From positions 16,950 to 80,949 of the forward strand of contig JASJFT010000203.1 in NCBI GenBank assembly GCA_030770425.1: a stretch of DNA of 64,000 bases, in the 5' to 3' direction. The notes under the pieces are model-generated. The model made no database searches, was not told the origin of the DNA, and saw nothing but the letters and a program-made list of their open reading frames with translations. Made by a program: the position numbers and the translations under genes. This DNA is from Darksidea phi (lineage: Eukaryota; Ascomycota; Dothideomycetes; Pleosporales; Lentitheciaceae). Shown here one piece after another: positions 24,944 to 35,220 of this stretch (position 1 is its first letter; each line of letters starts with the position of its first letter).

Positions 24944-27381
24944 GGATCCAATCACGATCTCACGCGAGCATAGTTCTCTTACACTCTCATCTCTCTAATA
25001 TATTGGCACCGCGGTCGCTTCCCCGGCGTCCGCACGTTGATGGCACGATATCATGGTTTACCGAGCACAAACCTCTCTTTTCCCACTCTCGCATGACACG
25101 GAGTTTTTACACAGAGGGCTACGAATCCTTTCTAATGGCGCACACTGCATGCAATGCATCTCTCCCACTTGGTTTGGAATGCGATCCGGATCACTCTCCC
25201 TACACACGTTTCTCGTTTCTTCTGAACACACCATATCTCTCTTTTTTTTGCTATACCATTTGCTCACGCTCGTACTGGAAGGATGGGTATCTAGGAATCA
25301 ATGTCTGGGATACTTTGACTGGTGCCCAAGTGGGAGAAATATTTGTCATTCCCATATACCTCGCTTTTTCTTCAACTCTCATTTAGGGGGGAGGGGGGGA
25401 TTTGATCTCGATCGGATCGCACACACATATTCCCCACTGGTATTTAAAACGTGCCCTATGCGCGTTCCGCGCTGCGAGAGCGTCACTGCTTCTCGAACGA
25501 CAAAATCTTGTTTTATGGGGAAGGAGAAATAACTTCCCTCGTCTCTCCATTTATTGTGTGGAACGGCCTCTCGTTTTACGTGGGCTTGCGCAATGTCATT
25601 TGGATCTTTATTTAGGTTCCAGTATGAGTTGCCGGATGAGATGGCGATTATTGAGCCAATGCAGTATCGACTAAGCTCTCTTCAAACAAAACCCATGCTC
25701 TCTGCCTCGTGGCGCTTGAAATGAGATTGCAAATCTTCAATGTGACACTGTGAGCCTGTATGTGCCAAGGACTAATCTGTTCCTTAAAACTCCTCACACC
25801 CGCCACCTCTCTCAATCTGATCACAGTAAGCAGCGCTACATGCCATGGTCAACTAGCATAAACCAAACGTCATGATCGCCGGCTCCGCAAAATCGCTGGT
25901 GAAACTTCGCTCCGTCGGAAATATCACGACCATCGCAATAAGACTCACCACCATGCTTCCAATCCAGGTCCCTGTTTCACCAAGAATAAAAGCAGGGATT
26001 ACACCCCGGCACGAAAAGATCCTCGCTCGTTAAAGCTTGCGCCCAAGGTCGTCTCGCGACATGTGCCCGAGCGAATTGTGTAAAAGTATAACCACATTAC
26101 TAATTATAGGAATTTGCTCGTGTACAGCAAGTAACCAAGGGGGAGGCACAAGTGGAGACGGAGGTGGAGGCTTAGATGTACGTAGTGGATTTACGATATT
26201 GAGGCTTTTGTATTGTGTTGAGTATTTACTTATCATGAGTATTTTGGGGAGACGTTGGGGGGGGGGGGGGGGGGGGGGGGGGTTTGTGGGGGGGGGGGGG
26301 GGGGTTTTTTTTTTTGTTTTTTTTGGAATTGGGGGGGGTTTGGGGGGGGGTTTTGCTGATTTTGTGTGNNNNNNNNCCCGCCCCCCCCCCCCCCGCCCGC
26401 CCGCCCCCCCGCCCCCCCCGCCCCCCCCCCCCCCCCCCCCCCCCCGCGGGGTTTAGGGTCTTCAAGAGGGGTTGTATTTGTATCCCTTTTTTAGACTATT
26501 CGGGGGATTTCGTGGGGTTGTAGACTGCTTATTAGGGGTTTACTAGGTTGATTGATGCCTTGATAGCTATTAGTCATGCGATGAAGATGAGGATAACTAC
26601 ACTTTTTACAATGTGTGTTTGGGTCAGGTCCTTGAACGTTACTGAAGGTCGGGATGCGAAGTTGGCAAAGGTACTTCAGAGTGGTGTTGGGTTCTCAGTC
26701 TCATACTAGAGAACGCCGCTGCTTCTCGAATACTGACGTAGCCCGTGCCCCCGAGTTAAGAATATGCTTGGTAGTATAGTTTTCCTGTGTTCATGCCGTG
26801 ATCGATAGGCATCAACTATGCGATGGGGACGAAGCTACACTTTTCATGGTATGTGGAGAATCGGTAGAGTAGGATAAGACGAGTATCTCATATACAGAAC
26901 GACCCAGTCCGTATTGTCAATTCGATAAAGTCCCATACGCGAGACCCAGTCGATCTCACTACGACGGAATTCGTCTCACGGAGCCAGCATACGCTCACAT
27001 CTGCTCATGAAGCATAGCAATGCTTATTGCACCGCAGTCCCAGTACATCCGGTACCCAGCCTATAACCACTCATAAACGAGACCTAAAAGAAACCTCGCT
27101 AGATCGCGACCCATTAGGAAACAAAGAGGGGGTATCTCAAGCACTTACACGGAACAAAGACGTATCGAAGATTTGAGTCGCTCCCACCAACCAACTCCGA
27201 TAACGCCCTGGGTCATCGTCGTGTCGTGTCGTGCTCGAGCCATTAACCAAAAAGAGGACAGTGCCTGAAACCTAAATGACGCCTAGAAGTGCTTAGAACT
27301 GTAGCCCACAAAGGAAAGAAGTGCCGTCGCCCTCCATCGATGGCGTCGCGTGGATTGAGAGGTAGAGCTTGAAGACATCTT
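24944..27381. other. Intergenic region with an assembly gap
   Basis: No gene was recognised over 2.4 kb. The first few hundred bases are the likely 3' UTR of the upstream gene. The middle holds a low-complexity G/C block with an N gap. Two diverged copies of a roughly 55-bp segment lie at about 26562-26618 and 26803-26855 in the same orientation. The last part (about 26900-27381) is probably the 3' flank of MAF1. Confidence 0.45.
26259..26451. other. Assembly gap (N at 26369-26376) between a G-rich and a C-rich block
   Basis: About 110 bases made almost only of G with some T lead into eight N, followed by about 75 bases made almost only of C with some G. The block has no coding or structural logic. 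Strings of G at the end of one contig and of C at the start of the next are what is expected when reads with dark-cycle G calls are assembled and one contig is reverse-complemented. True sequence and length here are unknown. Confidence 0.85.
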
Positions 27382-28469
27382 TCAAAGCTCCATCCTCTCC
27401 ACAACGCCCTCGCTCCAACCCCGAACCTTACTCTTTTCTCTACTTGTCTCCCTCTCCTTCAAACTCTCAACTTCGCTGTCCTCATCACTACTCCAATACT
27501 CCGCTCCCATACTTGTCTCTCGCGCCGGTAAATATTCGTCTTCGGCCGCGTCGACAACCTCGCCTGGGTGATCGATGACCATGTTGTCCAGCTCGTCGCT
27601 GTCTCCATACGCCTCAAGACCTTTCTTTGCGCGGCTACCGAGCCAGTATTCCGCGCGCTTCCTACTACCGGCGTTGGCGCTAGATTCAATTTTGGATTGC
27701 TTGAATCGGCTAATGAGGGATGTCGGGACGCTCGGGGAGTTGGAGAGTGCTGAGACGCCGCGGAGGTAGAAGTAGCACACCCTCTTGCGCTCCTTGTTAT
27801 ATATGAAGAAGTGGTGGCTCCAAATCGCACCGTCGTCGGCAAACGGGTCGTCTGATGGTTCCCAAGCATAGTACTCGCAGTTTGAAAAGTCCATTTCGCT
27901 ATCGACAAGCTGCCACGAGCGGGGACTCCAGATCGGGGAGCCGAGCGGAGTAACCGCACCCGACGGCAGACCGGCAGAGTACACCTGCGGACGTAGATAA
28001 TACATGGTGGTGTCGATTCTGCGCATAAACGACCTCTGTGACTCGCGGCGGAACTCGTCAGGGTTAAGCGTGTTGGCGAAATCATAGTCTATGTGCGTCG
28101 CATTCAGCGTAGCGATTAGATATGCGAACGTATGCCGATTCGAGGCCTCTTTGAAGCTTCCAAATGGCGTATCCCTTGCGATGTTTAACTCGTCCGAGAA
28201 TTGCGCGGCAGACTTCTTCGGTAGATGCTCGACCGCAGCGAGGAGTTCGTGGTACCGGTCTTCGAGCGTGCGCTCGATGCGCTTGTAGAGTTTCTTATCG
28301 CTACCCGCGGCCTTTACCGTCCAGACGTCGCAGCCGCCGATTATGGCGGAGTCGGGGGTATCGAAATTGAGGGCGAGGTTCACCTCGTGGAGGGCGCAAA
28401 GATCGAGGTACTGCCCACGTTAGCTACATCATCACCTCAGCCCGTATCGCTGGGTAAACACACCTTCAT
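27382..28469 (-). CDS. MAF1: Maf1, repressor of RNA polymerase III
   Basis: Two exons on the minus strand: a six-base first exon (28464-28469, ATG AAG) and 27382-28410, giving 344 aa. The 53-nt intron has GTGTGT...CAG ends. The N-terminus 'MKYLDLCALHEVNLAL' matches the fungal and animal Maf1 start ('MK(F/Y)ˍ' type). Diagnostic blocks follow: 'IIGGCDVWTVKAAGSDKKLYK', 'TFAYLIATLNATHIDYDF', 'WSHHFFIYNKERKRVCYFYLRG'. Maf1 binds Pol III and TFIIIB and represses tRNA and 5S transcription under stress; its activity is controlled by phosphorylation (TORC1, PKA in yeast). The C-terminus is an acidic 'SSDEDSEVESLKERE' tail. The region between residues 215 and 290 is a Ser/Ala-rich, poorly conserved insert as in other fungi. 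Confidence 0.95.
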
Positions 28470-29731
28470 ATTGCCGGCCTCGGATTGTATCTAATGGAGA
28501 GATTCGTAGCACTTATGTCGCGTAAAGTATCCGCTTCCAAGCCGATGGTTTCCGGACCTGCGCGGCCAGTCGCTGGCTATCGGGGTCTCCTTTGTTCGGG
28601 TGGGGTGACCTGCGTAAGCCGGGACAGCTCGTACACACTTCTCTAGGCTGGCTGCGGAGAGCAGAGGGTGCTCGCTGTTCGGCCAGACCAGTGTCTAGCA
28701 GGCGTGATTCATATAGCGGGAGCGCAGGCGGTGGGGTGGAGGTGGAGTGAGCGTTCGGAGTCGCTGCGTGTTGCGATGCGGAGGTTGACTTGGCACCTGA
28801 ACCCTGACCGGCGCGTCATGTCGCCCCTGTACACTCTGATTGGTCGAAATGTGAGAGGTATTAGATGCCGGCTTGAGCCAACAAGAAGTTGCCAATGGAC
28901 CAAATGGGAAATCGGTGAGAGGTTATTTGGCGTTGTCACTTTGGTTAGCGCTCATGGTAATAGACGGACATCGTTCGCTATTGTCAACGTGCTCCATGCG
29001 CGAGCGTGCCGTCAGAACGCCGGTACGGAGGAAAGAACCGGAACTGAAGCCTCTTCCTGGTATCGAATCAAGGCATGCGATCCGATTGCAAGGCGCGCAT
29101 GCCGGGCTACATAGACTTGTCCTATACTGCAGGGTCGATGCATCCTTGCCCATGAGAGGCGAAACGCTGCGTTAGTAGCTAAGGATTAGAATAAGTGGGA
29201 TATAAAAAATATCAAGCAAAATCAAGGGTGCAAGTCTCGATACCATGATATGTAATCACGTTCGAGCTCCATAAGACCACTTGAGCCAAACCTAACTGTT
29301 GCGAGCAGAGTCGCCAGCCGTAGGTGTATGATTGATGTAGATAGAGTACAGCTATCGCTACTCGCTCACCAAGGCGAAGTAGCTGATAGTGCATTCTCCG
29401 GATGCCCCATAACCCTGTCCTGAATTGTCCTTGAGAGATCTGTTCAGCATAAAAGCCACCTCAAGGGGCGCAACAAGTGGTATACCGCTTTGCCCACCTA
29501 GAGGCCCGCACTCCAACCTTTGCCCAACGCCAAGTAATGCAAGCCGTATGCGAGAGTTTGCGTAATGAGACTCGCTCATATGAATCCGATGTCTTTCAGC
29601 CGCTGGCCAAGGTCATCTGCGTCCTGGACACCGGTGGAACGGCATGATTAGCGAAGGCCTGGAACGGTATTGCAAGGGATTGACGACGGGTACCAAAGCC
29701 TTGAGCAGACACTGTGCTTTGGGACGGTACG
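28470..29731. other. Intergenic region, nothing recognised
   Basis: Upstream of MAF1 and downstream of APS1. Frames up to about 150 codons occur on the plus strand near 28668-29114 but have no recognisable content. No tRNA with both promoter boxes was found. Confidence 0.45.
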
Positions 29732-30432
29732 CTACATAATCTTGGTAACGACATCATCCTCAGCCTGACAGAGGAAGCATGAGTCAGCGATACCGAGCTA
29801 TTGTGGGAGGAAGAGGAAAGGTGTTGCCCATATCGCGACTTACCTCCATGTCCTCCAGGCTATCCTGCTGACCAATGCACCGCAGCACGTTCTTCTTGCT
29901 GGTCTCTTGCAGCTCGCCCGCGAGGAGCAGCTCGTCGAGGATGAAGTAGGCCTTCTGGAAGTTGAAAATGATATCGAGCTCGCAGACGTTGCCGTAGTAC
30001 TTGTCCATCTGCTCAACATAGCGGTGCACAACCTCCAGGTTAATCAATTCGTTGTCGGTGGATTCGCAGCCAGCAATGAAGAAGAGCGAGGCATATCGAC
30101 GATACACAATCTTGGTGTCTGCGACAGTATATTAGCCTCGTGTGCCATGTCCTGCGCGCGCCCCACCGACCTTTGTATTCTAGGAAATTGCACATGCGCG
30201 TCCGGCGAGCGAGCACGAGCTGCGAGACATCCTTTACAATTTTGGCCTTGTCCTTGGGGGCGAGCGTTGTGAACCACTTGGCTAAACGCTGTAGCGGTTC
30301 AGTGCCTGGGGCTGGGCTAGGAGGCGGGATACATACGACTTTGCCCTGCCGCGAAAGCAGGATGAGGTATCTGGAGCTGTCAGTCTTCAATCATCAATGT
30401 GCACAAGTCGGCGGGACTCACTTGATAGCCAT
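29732..30432 (-). CDS. APS1: AP-1 clathrin adaptor complex small subunit sigma-1
   Basis: Five exons on the minus strand: 30422-30432, 30337-30370, 30171-30288, 29844-30118 and 29732-29764. They join without a frame break to 156 aa, the usual length of the family. All four introns have GT...AG ends. The sequence begins '[20 protein letters not shown]' and contains '[24 protein letters not shown]', '[27 protein letters not shown]' and '[15 protein letters not shown]', all diagnostic of adaptin sigma chains (Clat_adaptor_s). 'LEDMEAEDD' near the C-terminus favours sigma-1 over sigma-2. It works in clathrin-coated vesicle formation at the trans-Golgi/endosome. The gene is divergent from the glutamate-cysteine ligase modifier gene, with 371 bp between the start codons. 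Confidence 0.95.
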
Positions 30433-30803
30433 TGTGCGTGTGGCAGAGGAGAGTCGTGTGGTGGCCTCTGTAAAATCGGAGATCGGTGGCGGTCACAAGT
30501 TGGTTCAGCCCCACGACGTCAAAGCGCCCTCATCACCCCCGCCCAACCGCGGATCGTCTTCGTGACGCTGTAAGACCAAATTAATTATTCTACAGCATTC
30601 TATAAGCCTTTCCATCCGTCCTTCTGTTCCTACACGTCTACATGGGACATATGATTGCGCGCTAAACCCACTTAAAACCGGCTTACAAACCTCCCATCTA
30701 CTTTTGCTGTCATCCTTGCCTTCTGCATCGCCTACGAATCCAAGTACAACACCACCGAACTCTTTGGGTAGCGATTTAGTCTTGAGGAGTAAAAGAAGCC
30801 ATT
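30433..30803. promoter_or_regulatory. Divergent promoter region between APS1 and the GCL modifier gene
   Basis: The 371 bases between the two start codons must hold both promoters and 5' UTRs. The half nearer the plus-strand gene is C/T-rich, as is usual upstream of fungal starts. No specific binding site was identified. Confidence 0.6.
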
Positions 30804-31799
30804 ATGAAGCTCATACTATCTACCTCGTACATCTTCCTCGTCTCCACTATCTGACGCTATGCTCACAATACTAGGAATATCATGTCTGGTGGTCCCTCCG
30901 TGATAAGACGCCCAACCTTTGAAAAGTCAAATACCGAACTCACATCCTCGCTCCGCGCGAACTTTACCGCCCACCAATCCTCGCCGGCCCCGCCATCGAC
31001 CTCTACAAACGGCACCTCCACACAAAAACCCACCTTTAAATCATGGACAACACAAACAGAAAGCGCGCTCTGGATACCCACTCTCACGCCCTCGCCCCTC
31101 ACCGAACCACGCGAGTCGTACGATATAACAGTTAAGCTATTCTATCTGCCCAATATCCCCGCAGACAGACGATGCGTACAGACAAGGGAAGCCATCGATC
31201 TGGTGTTGAAGGAACTGGGCACGACATCAATAGATTTGTTGATTGTCAGCTTCCCCGGCATCTCTTTCGACGCAGATGATGAGGAGTCAGATTTGGACGA
31301 TCCCTCCCCGGTATCAAATTCTGAGCAGGATGACGGCGCACCTGAAGACATCGACACCATGATTACGACATGGCGGACACTCGAGAAATTACACTCAGAA
31401 GGGCTCGTCTCAAAACTAGGCATCGCAGAATTCGGATGCACAAAACTAGAAAAGTTCCTCCCACAGACGAAAGTTAAGCCAAGCGTGGATCAGATCAACG
31501 TCCGGGATTGCTGTGTAGTTCCTAAACCGCTCATCCTCTACGCAAAGCAACAACAGATTGAACTTCTTACGCATAATGATTGTACAAATGTACTGCCAAG
31601 GGGGACACTAAGGGAGATTCTTGGTTCGGGGGAAAAGGGCGCTGGCGTGCTTGCGGGAGAGGGAGATAACGATGTGGAAAGACTGAAGGGCGATGTTGAG
31701 CCGCAATGGGTGGTCAAATACACGGCTGTCGTCAAAGACAGAGGTGTTGTGGAAAACAAAGGCTACTTTGCTGTTGCAGAACTTAGAGAACGACAATAA
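30804..31799 (+). CDS. Glutamate-cysteine ligase regulatory (modifier) subunit
   Basis: Two exons, 30804-30826 and 30875-31799, giving 315 aa; the 48-nt intron has GTACAT...TAG ends and phase 2. The start reads 'MKLILSTSNIMSGGPSVIRRP', the conserved N-terminus of fungal GCLM homologues. The rest is an aldo/keto-reductase-like barrel with 'LGTTSIDLLIVSFPGI', 'TWRTLEKLHSEGLVSKLGIAEF', 'KPSVDQINVRDCCVVP' and 'LLTHNDCTNVLP', the GCLM pattern that has lost the reductase active site. It partners the catalytic subunit of glutamate-cysteine ligase, the first step of glutathione synthesis, and is cytosolic. An acidic insert of about 25 residues ('DADDEESDLDDPSP...') lies in the middle. No catalytic-subunit gene is nearby. 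Confidence 0.9.
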
Positions 31800-31950
31800 T
31801 CGCATCAGAGTTCGTATCAAGATACCTTTCCATGTGTAAAAACCAACTGTTGCCTCCGAACTCCCTTCACATATTCCGCCTTCTTCTTACTTTGTGAAAG
31901 TTTTCGACCACTCTCACCAGCCTTCCGCCTATTTTCCTAATACCCATTGC

Positions 31951-32463
31951 CTATCGAACCTCCCCGCTCCCGCCGCTCATCTTCCTCACGCGGACGAGCT
32001 GCACCTCCCAACACTTCACACACTCAACTTTACCCTGATTCAAACCTGTATACACAAGCGAACTTCCACACGCCCAGCATTTACCAGCATTCATTTCAGG
32101 GTTCGAATTCAACGAGGACCCGCTTGAATCAACAAGGCTTTCGTCGTCATCGTCGGGATCGTCGGAATCGCAGAGTAGGCGAACCGGTGAGGAGGATGCG
32201 GTTCGTTGCGAGTTTGATGGTGCGAAGCCATCTCCAGAAGGAGGGGATTGCAGTGATGGATAGGGAGAAGGTGACGATCTACGGTGTCTGTGTGGTAGTC
32301 TGACAGCGAACGAGCTCTGTGTTTCTTGGTGAGCCGGGGTGGGTGTGTCATTGTTTGAGGAGGTAAGGTGGGGGAAGGGTTCTTTATCGTCGAAATGAGC
32401 GCCCGCGGTTTGAGGTCCTAGAGGAGATGATGTATCCTCAGGCTGGTTCTGAGAAGGACTCAT
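31951..32463 (-). CDS. Small protein with C-terminal CxxC-x15-CxxC zinc ribbon (cluster member A)
   Basis: A single exon of 170 aa. The first 125 residues are Ser/Pro-rich and disordered, with an acidic 'SDDPDDDDESL' patch. The C-terminus carries 'CWACGSSLVY...VECVKC' with cysteines at 129, 132, 148 and 151, then a basic tail. The 3/16/3 cysteine spacing is identical in the two neighbouring small genes at 33230-33781 and 34594-35220, and this gene and the next both begin Met-Ser-Pro. I do not recognise a named family. The ribbon is expected to bind one zinc ion; function is unknown, possibly protein-protein contact. It lies tail-to-tail with the GCL modifier gene, 151 bp apart. Confidence 0.7.
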   Translation of the reverse strand: MSPSQNQPEDTSSPLGPQTAGAHFDDKEPFPHLTSSNNDTPTPAHQETQSSFAVRLPHRHRRSSPSPYPSLQSPPSGDGFAPSNSQRTASSSPVRLLCDSDDPDDDDESLVDSSGSSLNSNPEMNAGKCWACGSSLVYTGLNQGKVECVKCWEVQLVRVRKMSGGSGEVR

Positions 32464-33229
32464 GTTCGTGCACAGAGATTGGTGGTGGCTTTGGTATCGG
32501 CGACGCTTTTGCTACACAGGTACTTCTAGATCGGAAGTCCAGGGTGAGAGGGTGCGGTTGCTTAAAGCTTCAAGAAGTGTTAGCAATGATATTGGTATTT
32601 CTGGAGGCCACCGTAGGGCCGAGAAGGCGAGTTATAGGACGCTATATTAGAGCTGCGTATGCCCATGGAAGGGTATGGTACTTCACGGGGATTGCTGAAT
32701 AGGAGGGTGCTGGCTACAGACATGGAATGGCATGTAAGTACAGTTATCGGGGTGTCAACTTCAAGTGCCATGCTGCTATTGTTGTTATATACTTGTTACT
32801 TCCTTGCAGGTACAATGAAATGCCAAACTAAACCAAGCTACCTACCCTAGGTCACGCGCCTAAAAGATTGGTAGCCTCTCGAACGATTCTCGCCGACCGA
32901 GATGGCTTCTCAGAGCTTCGGCGCATGGAATTCCGCTTCCTCTCGTATGGTACCCGGCATATAGTACTAGAGCATAAGTCCATGCACATCAGTCTCCTAC
33001 AATCTACATGTAAAAGAAAAAGCCTGTTAAGCGATACGCGGCCCTTCGATGTACTACGTGCCTTGATAGGCTTCAGTAGGTAATACTTGCTAAAGGTTAG
33101 TTAATTCATTACACAATTTTATCAGATGTGGAATAAGTTTCTGCTAATACGGTATACAGACTTCAGATACATGACTCTACCAGAGTGGGCACACCATACG
33201 CCTATCCGAGGCGTCGCCACTGAGCCATC
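32464..33229. other. Intergenic region between cluster members A and B
   Basis: 766 bases with no supported gene. It should contain the promoter of member A (left) and the 3' UTR of member B (right). It becomes more A/T-rich toward 33100. Confidence 0.45.
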
Positions 33230-33781
33230 TCACTGGGCACATCCGCACTCCTCGCATTTCAAAGACAACTTTCGATCCCTCATCCACACCACCTTGCCTT
33301 TGCAATTATAGCACGGTTCGTGGCCCCCACCGTCTTCTCTCTCGCCCTCGCCCCCGCCCCCTTCCTGGTCTTTTCCTTTCCCTTCTCCATCTTCCTCTTC
33401 AACAGCCACCTCCTTACCTCCAGGCTTTTCTTGACCAGCCTGACTGCGAAAAGGAACTCCCTCGCCATTTTGTTTTCCGAATGACCCTGTCTTCATCCAC
33501 TTCTTCACATCCTCGGGTGAAATGTTCGATACGGGTCGTCGGGTGGGCTGGTCTGGTGCTTCGGTTTGAGATCCGGAGGAGGAAGCATTTGCGCGGCAGC
33601 GTTGGGGTGGAGGGGGTTCTGCGGATTGTGGAATGAGGGCCTGAGGGGTTGTGGTAGGGACGGTTCGATAGAGCGGCGGGAAGGTGGGGTTTGGTTCGCA
33701 AGTGCCATCTCTAGGTTCGTCTGGGGTATCTGGGGAGGGTGGGCTCCTAGACGGTTGAAAGGCGTTAGCTTTTGGTGACAT
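33230..33781 (-). CDS. Small protein with C-terminal CxxC-x15-CxxC zinc ribbon (cluster member B)
   Basis: A single exon of 183 aa. It begins 'MSPKANAFQPSRSPPSPDTP', similar in style to member A, and is Pro/Ser-rich to about residue 90. A short conserved-looking helix 'ISPEDVKKWMKTGSFGK' follows, then a Gly/Glu/Lys-rich low-complexity stretch. The end is 'CYNCKGKVVW...LKCEECGC' with cysteines at 157, 160, 176 and 179 (plus 181). Cysteine spacing and the aromatic residue after the first Cys and at the tenth ribbon position agree with members A and C. No named family was recognised. The cluster context suggests tandem duplication; function is unknown. Confidence 0.7.
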   Translation of the reverse strand: MSPKANAFQPSRSPPSPDTPDEPRDGTCEPNPTFPPLYRTVPTTTPQALIPQSAEPPPPQRCRANASSSGSQTEAPDQPTRRPVSNISPEDVKKWMKTGSFGKQNGEGVPFRSQAGQEKPGGKEVAVEEEDGEGKGKDQEGGGGEGEREDGGGHEPCYNCKGKVVWMRDRKLSLKCEECGCAQ

Positions 33782-34593
33782 GTTGAAGCTTTAGGTGGGT
33801 AGTGTTGGTGAGGGTCGAGGCCGTAGGTCAACCTTTTAATTAACGTCCGTGGCAGGCTGCCGTTACATTGTTGATTGTATTGCGGTGAATGTAGAATGGA
33901 CGAGCCTCGTTCTAGGCAACAACTGCAAGAGGCCTGCCTAGTGGCACAATAATACGTCGAACTATGTACAATACATTCGACTAGGTTGTCAAGACTACAG
34001 GTTATCTTTGCGAGCTTTTCGTCAGCCGCCAAGGTGATGTGGGATGTTATTCACGCTGTACAAATCATGCTTGAACCTGGTAAATGTGCATTGCCGATAA
34101 AGCTCGTCCAGAGGGCGTCAGCGGCTAATATTTCGAACTGTTCTTTCCTAGGGTTCGCGCCGTAAAGTAGCTTCTTACGCCAGATCATACAAGTTCGCCT
34201 GCTCCCCCATAGAATCGCTCGCGACGACCTCTTTTAGTGACCGATGAAATCTGCCCTGATATCAGCGTCCCCTAGGCGGCAATGGTTGGGGCGACGCCCT
34301 GTGGATGCCGAGACGATGAGATGAGAATAAAATGTCAATCTATTGTATGTCTTCACCGTTCCGGAGATCAATACAACGGCATGTATATGCGACTAATGCT
34401 ATACTTATCTATCACCCCCTATATTGAAGTATAACGTCACGAACGCACTTCTTTATTCAATGTCCCTTTCCATAAACCCTACACAACAATTCCAACGAAC
34501 TCCTTTCTTCACAATACAACAATTACGCGCCTCGCGCGTACATATTCCCCTTCCCACACCCACGAAACGCTACCCCAAAATCAAATCTAAACA
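33782..34593. other. Divergent intergenic region between cluster members B and C
   Basis: 812 bases between two divergent start codons, so it should hold both promoters. The last 150 bases before member C are C/A-rich. No gene or RNA was recognised. Confidence 0.5.
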
Positions 34594-35220
34594 ATGCAGC
34601 AACCCAGAACCAAATCCACTCCACCCATCTCCAGCATTCTCAAAAGCCCAAACGTAAAGCCAGTCAAGAAACAAAACGAAGATAAGAAAGTCAGATTCGA
34701 CCTATCGTCTACATCTACGCCTCTTGTTGAGGAAGAACCGAGCGTGAGTGACTCTCATAACACCGCATGCAAACGCATCCCTGGCACATGGGAAGCTAGC
34801 AAATACGGCACTTCGTAGCAAGCAGAGATAGCAACCAACCGAACACACCCTAATTTTAAAAACATAGTTCTTATGGCAAAGCCTATTACTGTTCGAAGTC
34901 TACCGTCCGCGCCGCACCCAACATTCAAGTCAATATCACCACCGTCGAACCCCACAACATCAGAATCCAACCCCGAATTTGAAATGTCCACTCAACAAGG
35001 CCCAGAAGAAGGAAGTGATAGCGAAAACAATGACGATGACGGCGACGCGCAGAGTTCTAGCTATATTGATAGCTGTTGGGCTTGTAGGGGTGATCTGGAA
35101 GTAAGCTTCCCGTCCCCTGCGTGTTGTCCATTAGCCTCTCTCCTATCTAATCTTTCCCCATAGTACGTCAGCAATGGAGTATCTGGCCTGTCTTGTCCAG
35201 ACTGCCAAATGCCAAATTAA
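34594..35220 (+). CDS. Small zinc-ribbon protein with SILK and RVxF motifs (cluster member C)
   Basis: Three exons, 34594-34743, 34819-35100 and 35164-35220, giving 162 aa. The second intron (GTAAGC...TAG) is firm because it joins both halves of the ribbon. The first uses GTGAGT and the acceptor before 34819, the only AG that keeps the downstream frame. The N-terminus has 'SILK' (14-17) and 'KVRF' (32-35), the paired SILK and RVxF docking motifs known from protein phosphatase 1 interactors. The C-terminus is 'CWACRGDLEY...LSCPDC' with cysteines at 136, 139, 155 and 158, the same 3/16/3 spacing as the two genes to the left. An acidic Ser/Asp/Asn patch precedes it. It is possibly a PP1 regulatory subunit; that is inference from short motifs. 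Confidence 0.65.

Noticed and set aside
26440..26465. 'gggtttaggg' that could suggest a telomere repeat
   Set aside because: It occurs once, beside an artefactual C run, with no tandem TTAGGG array.
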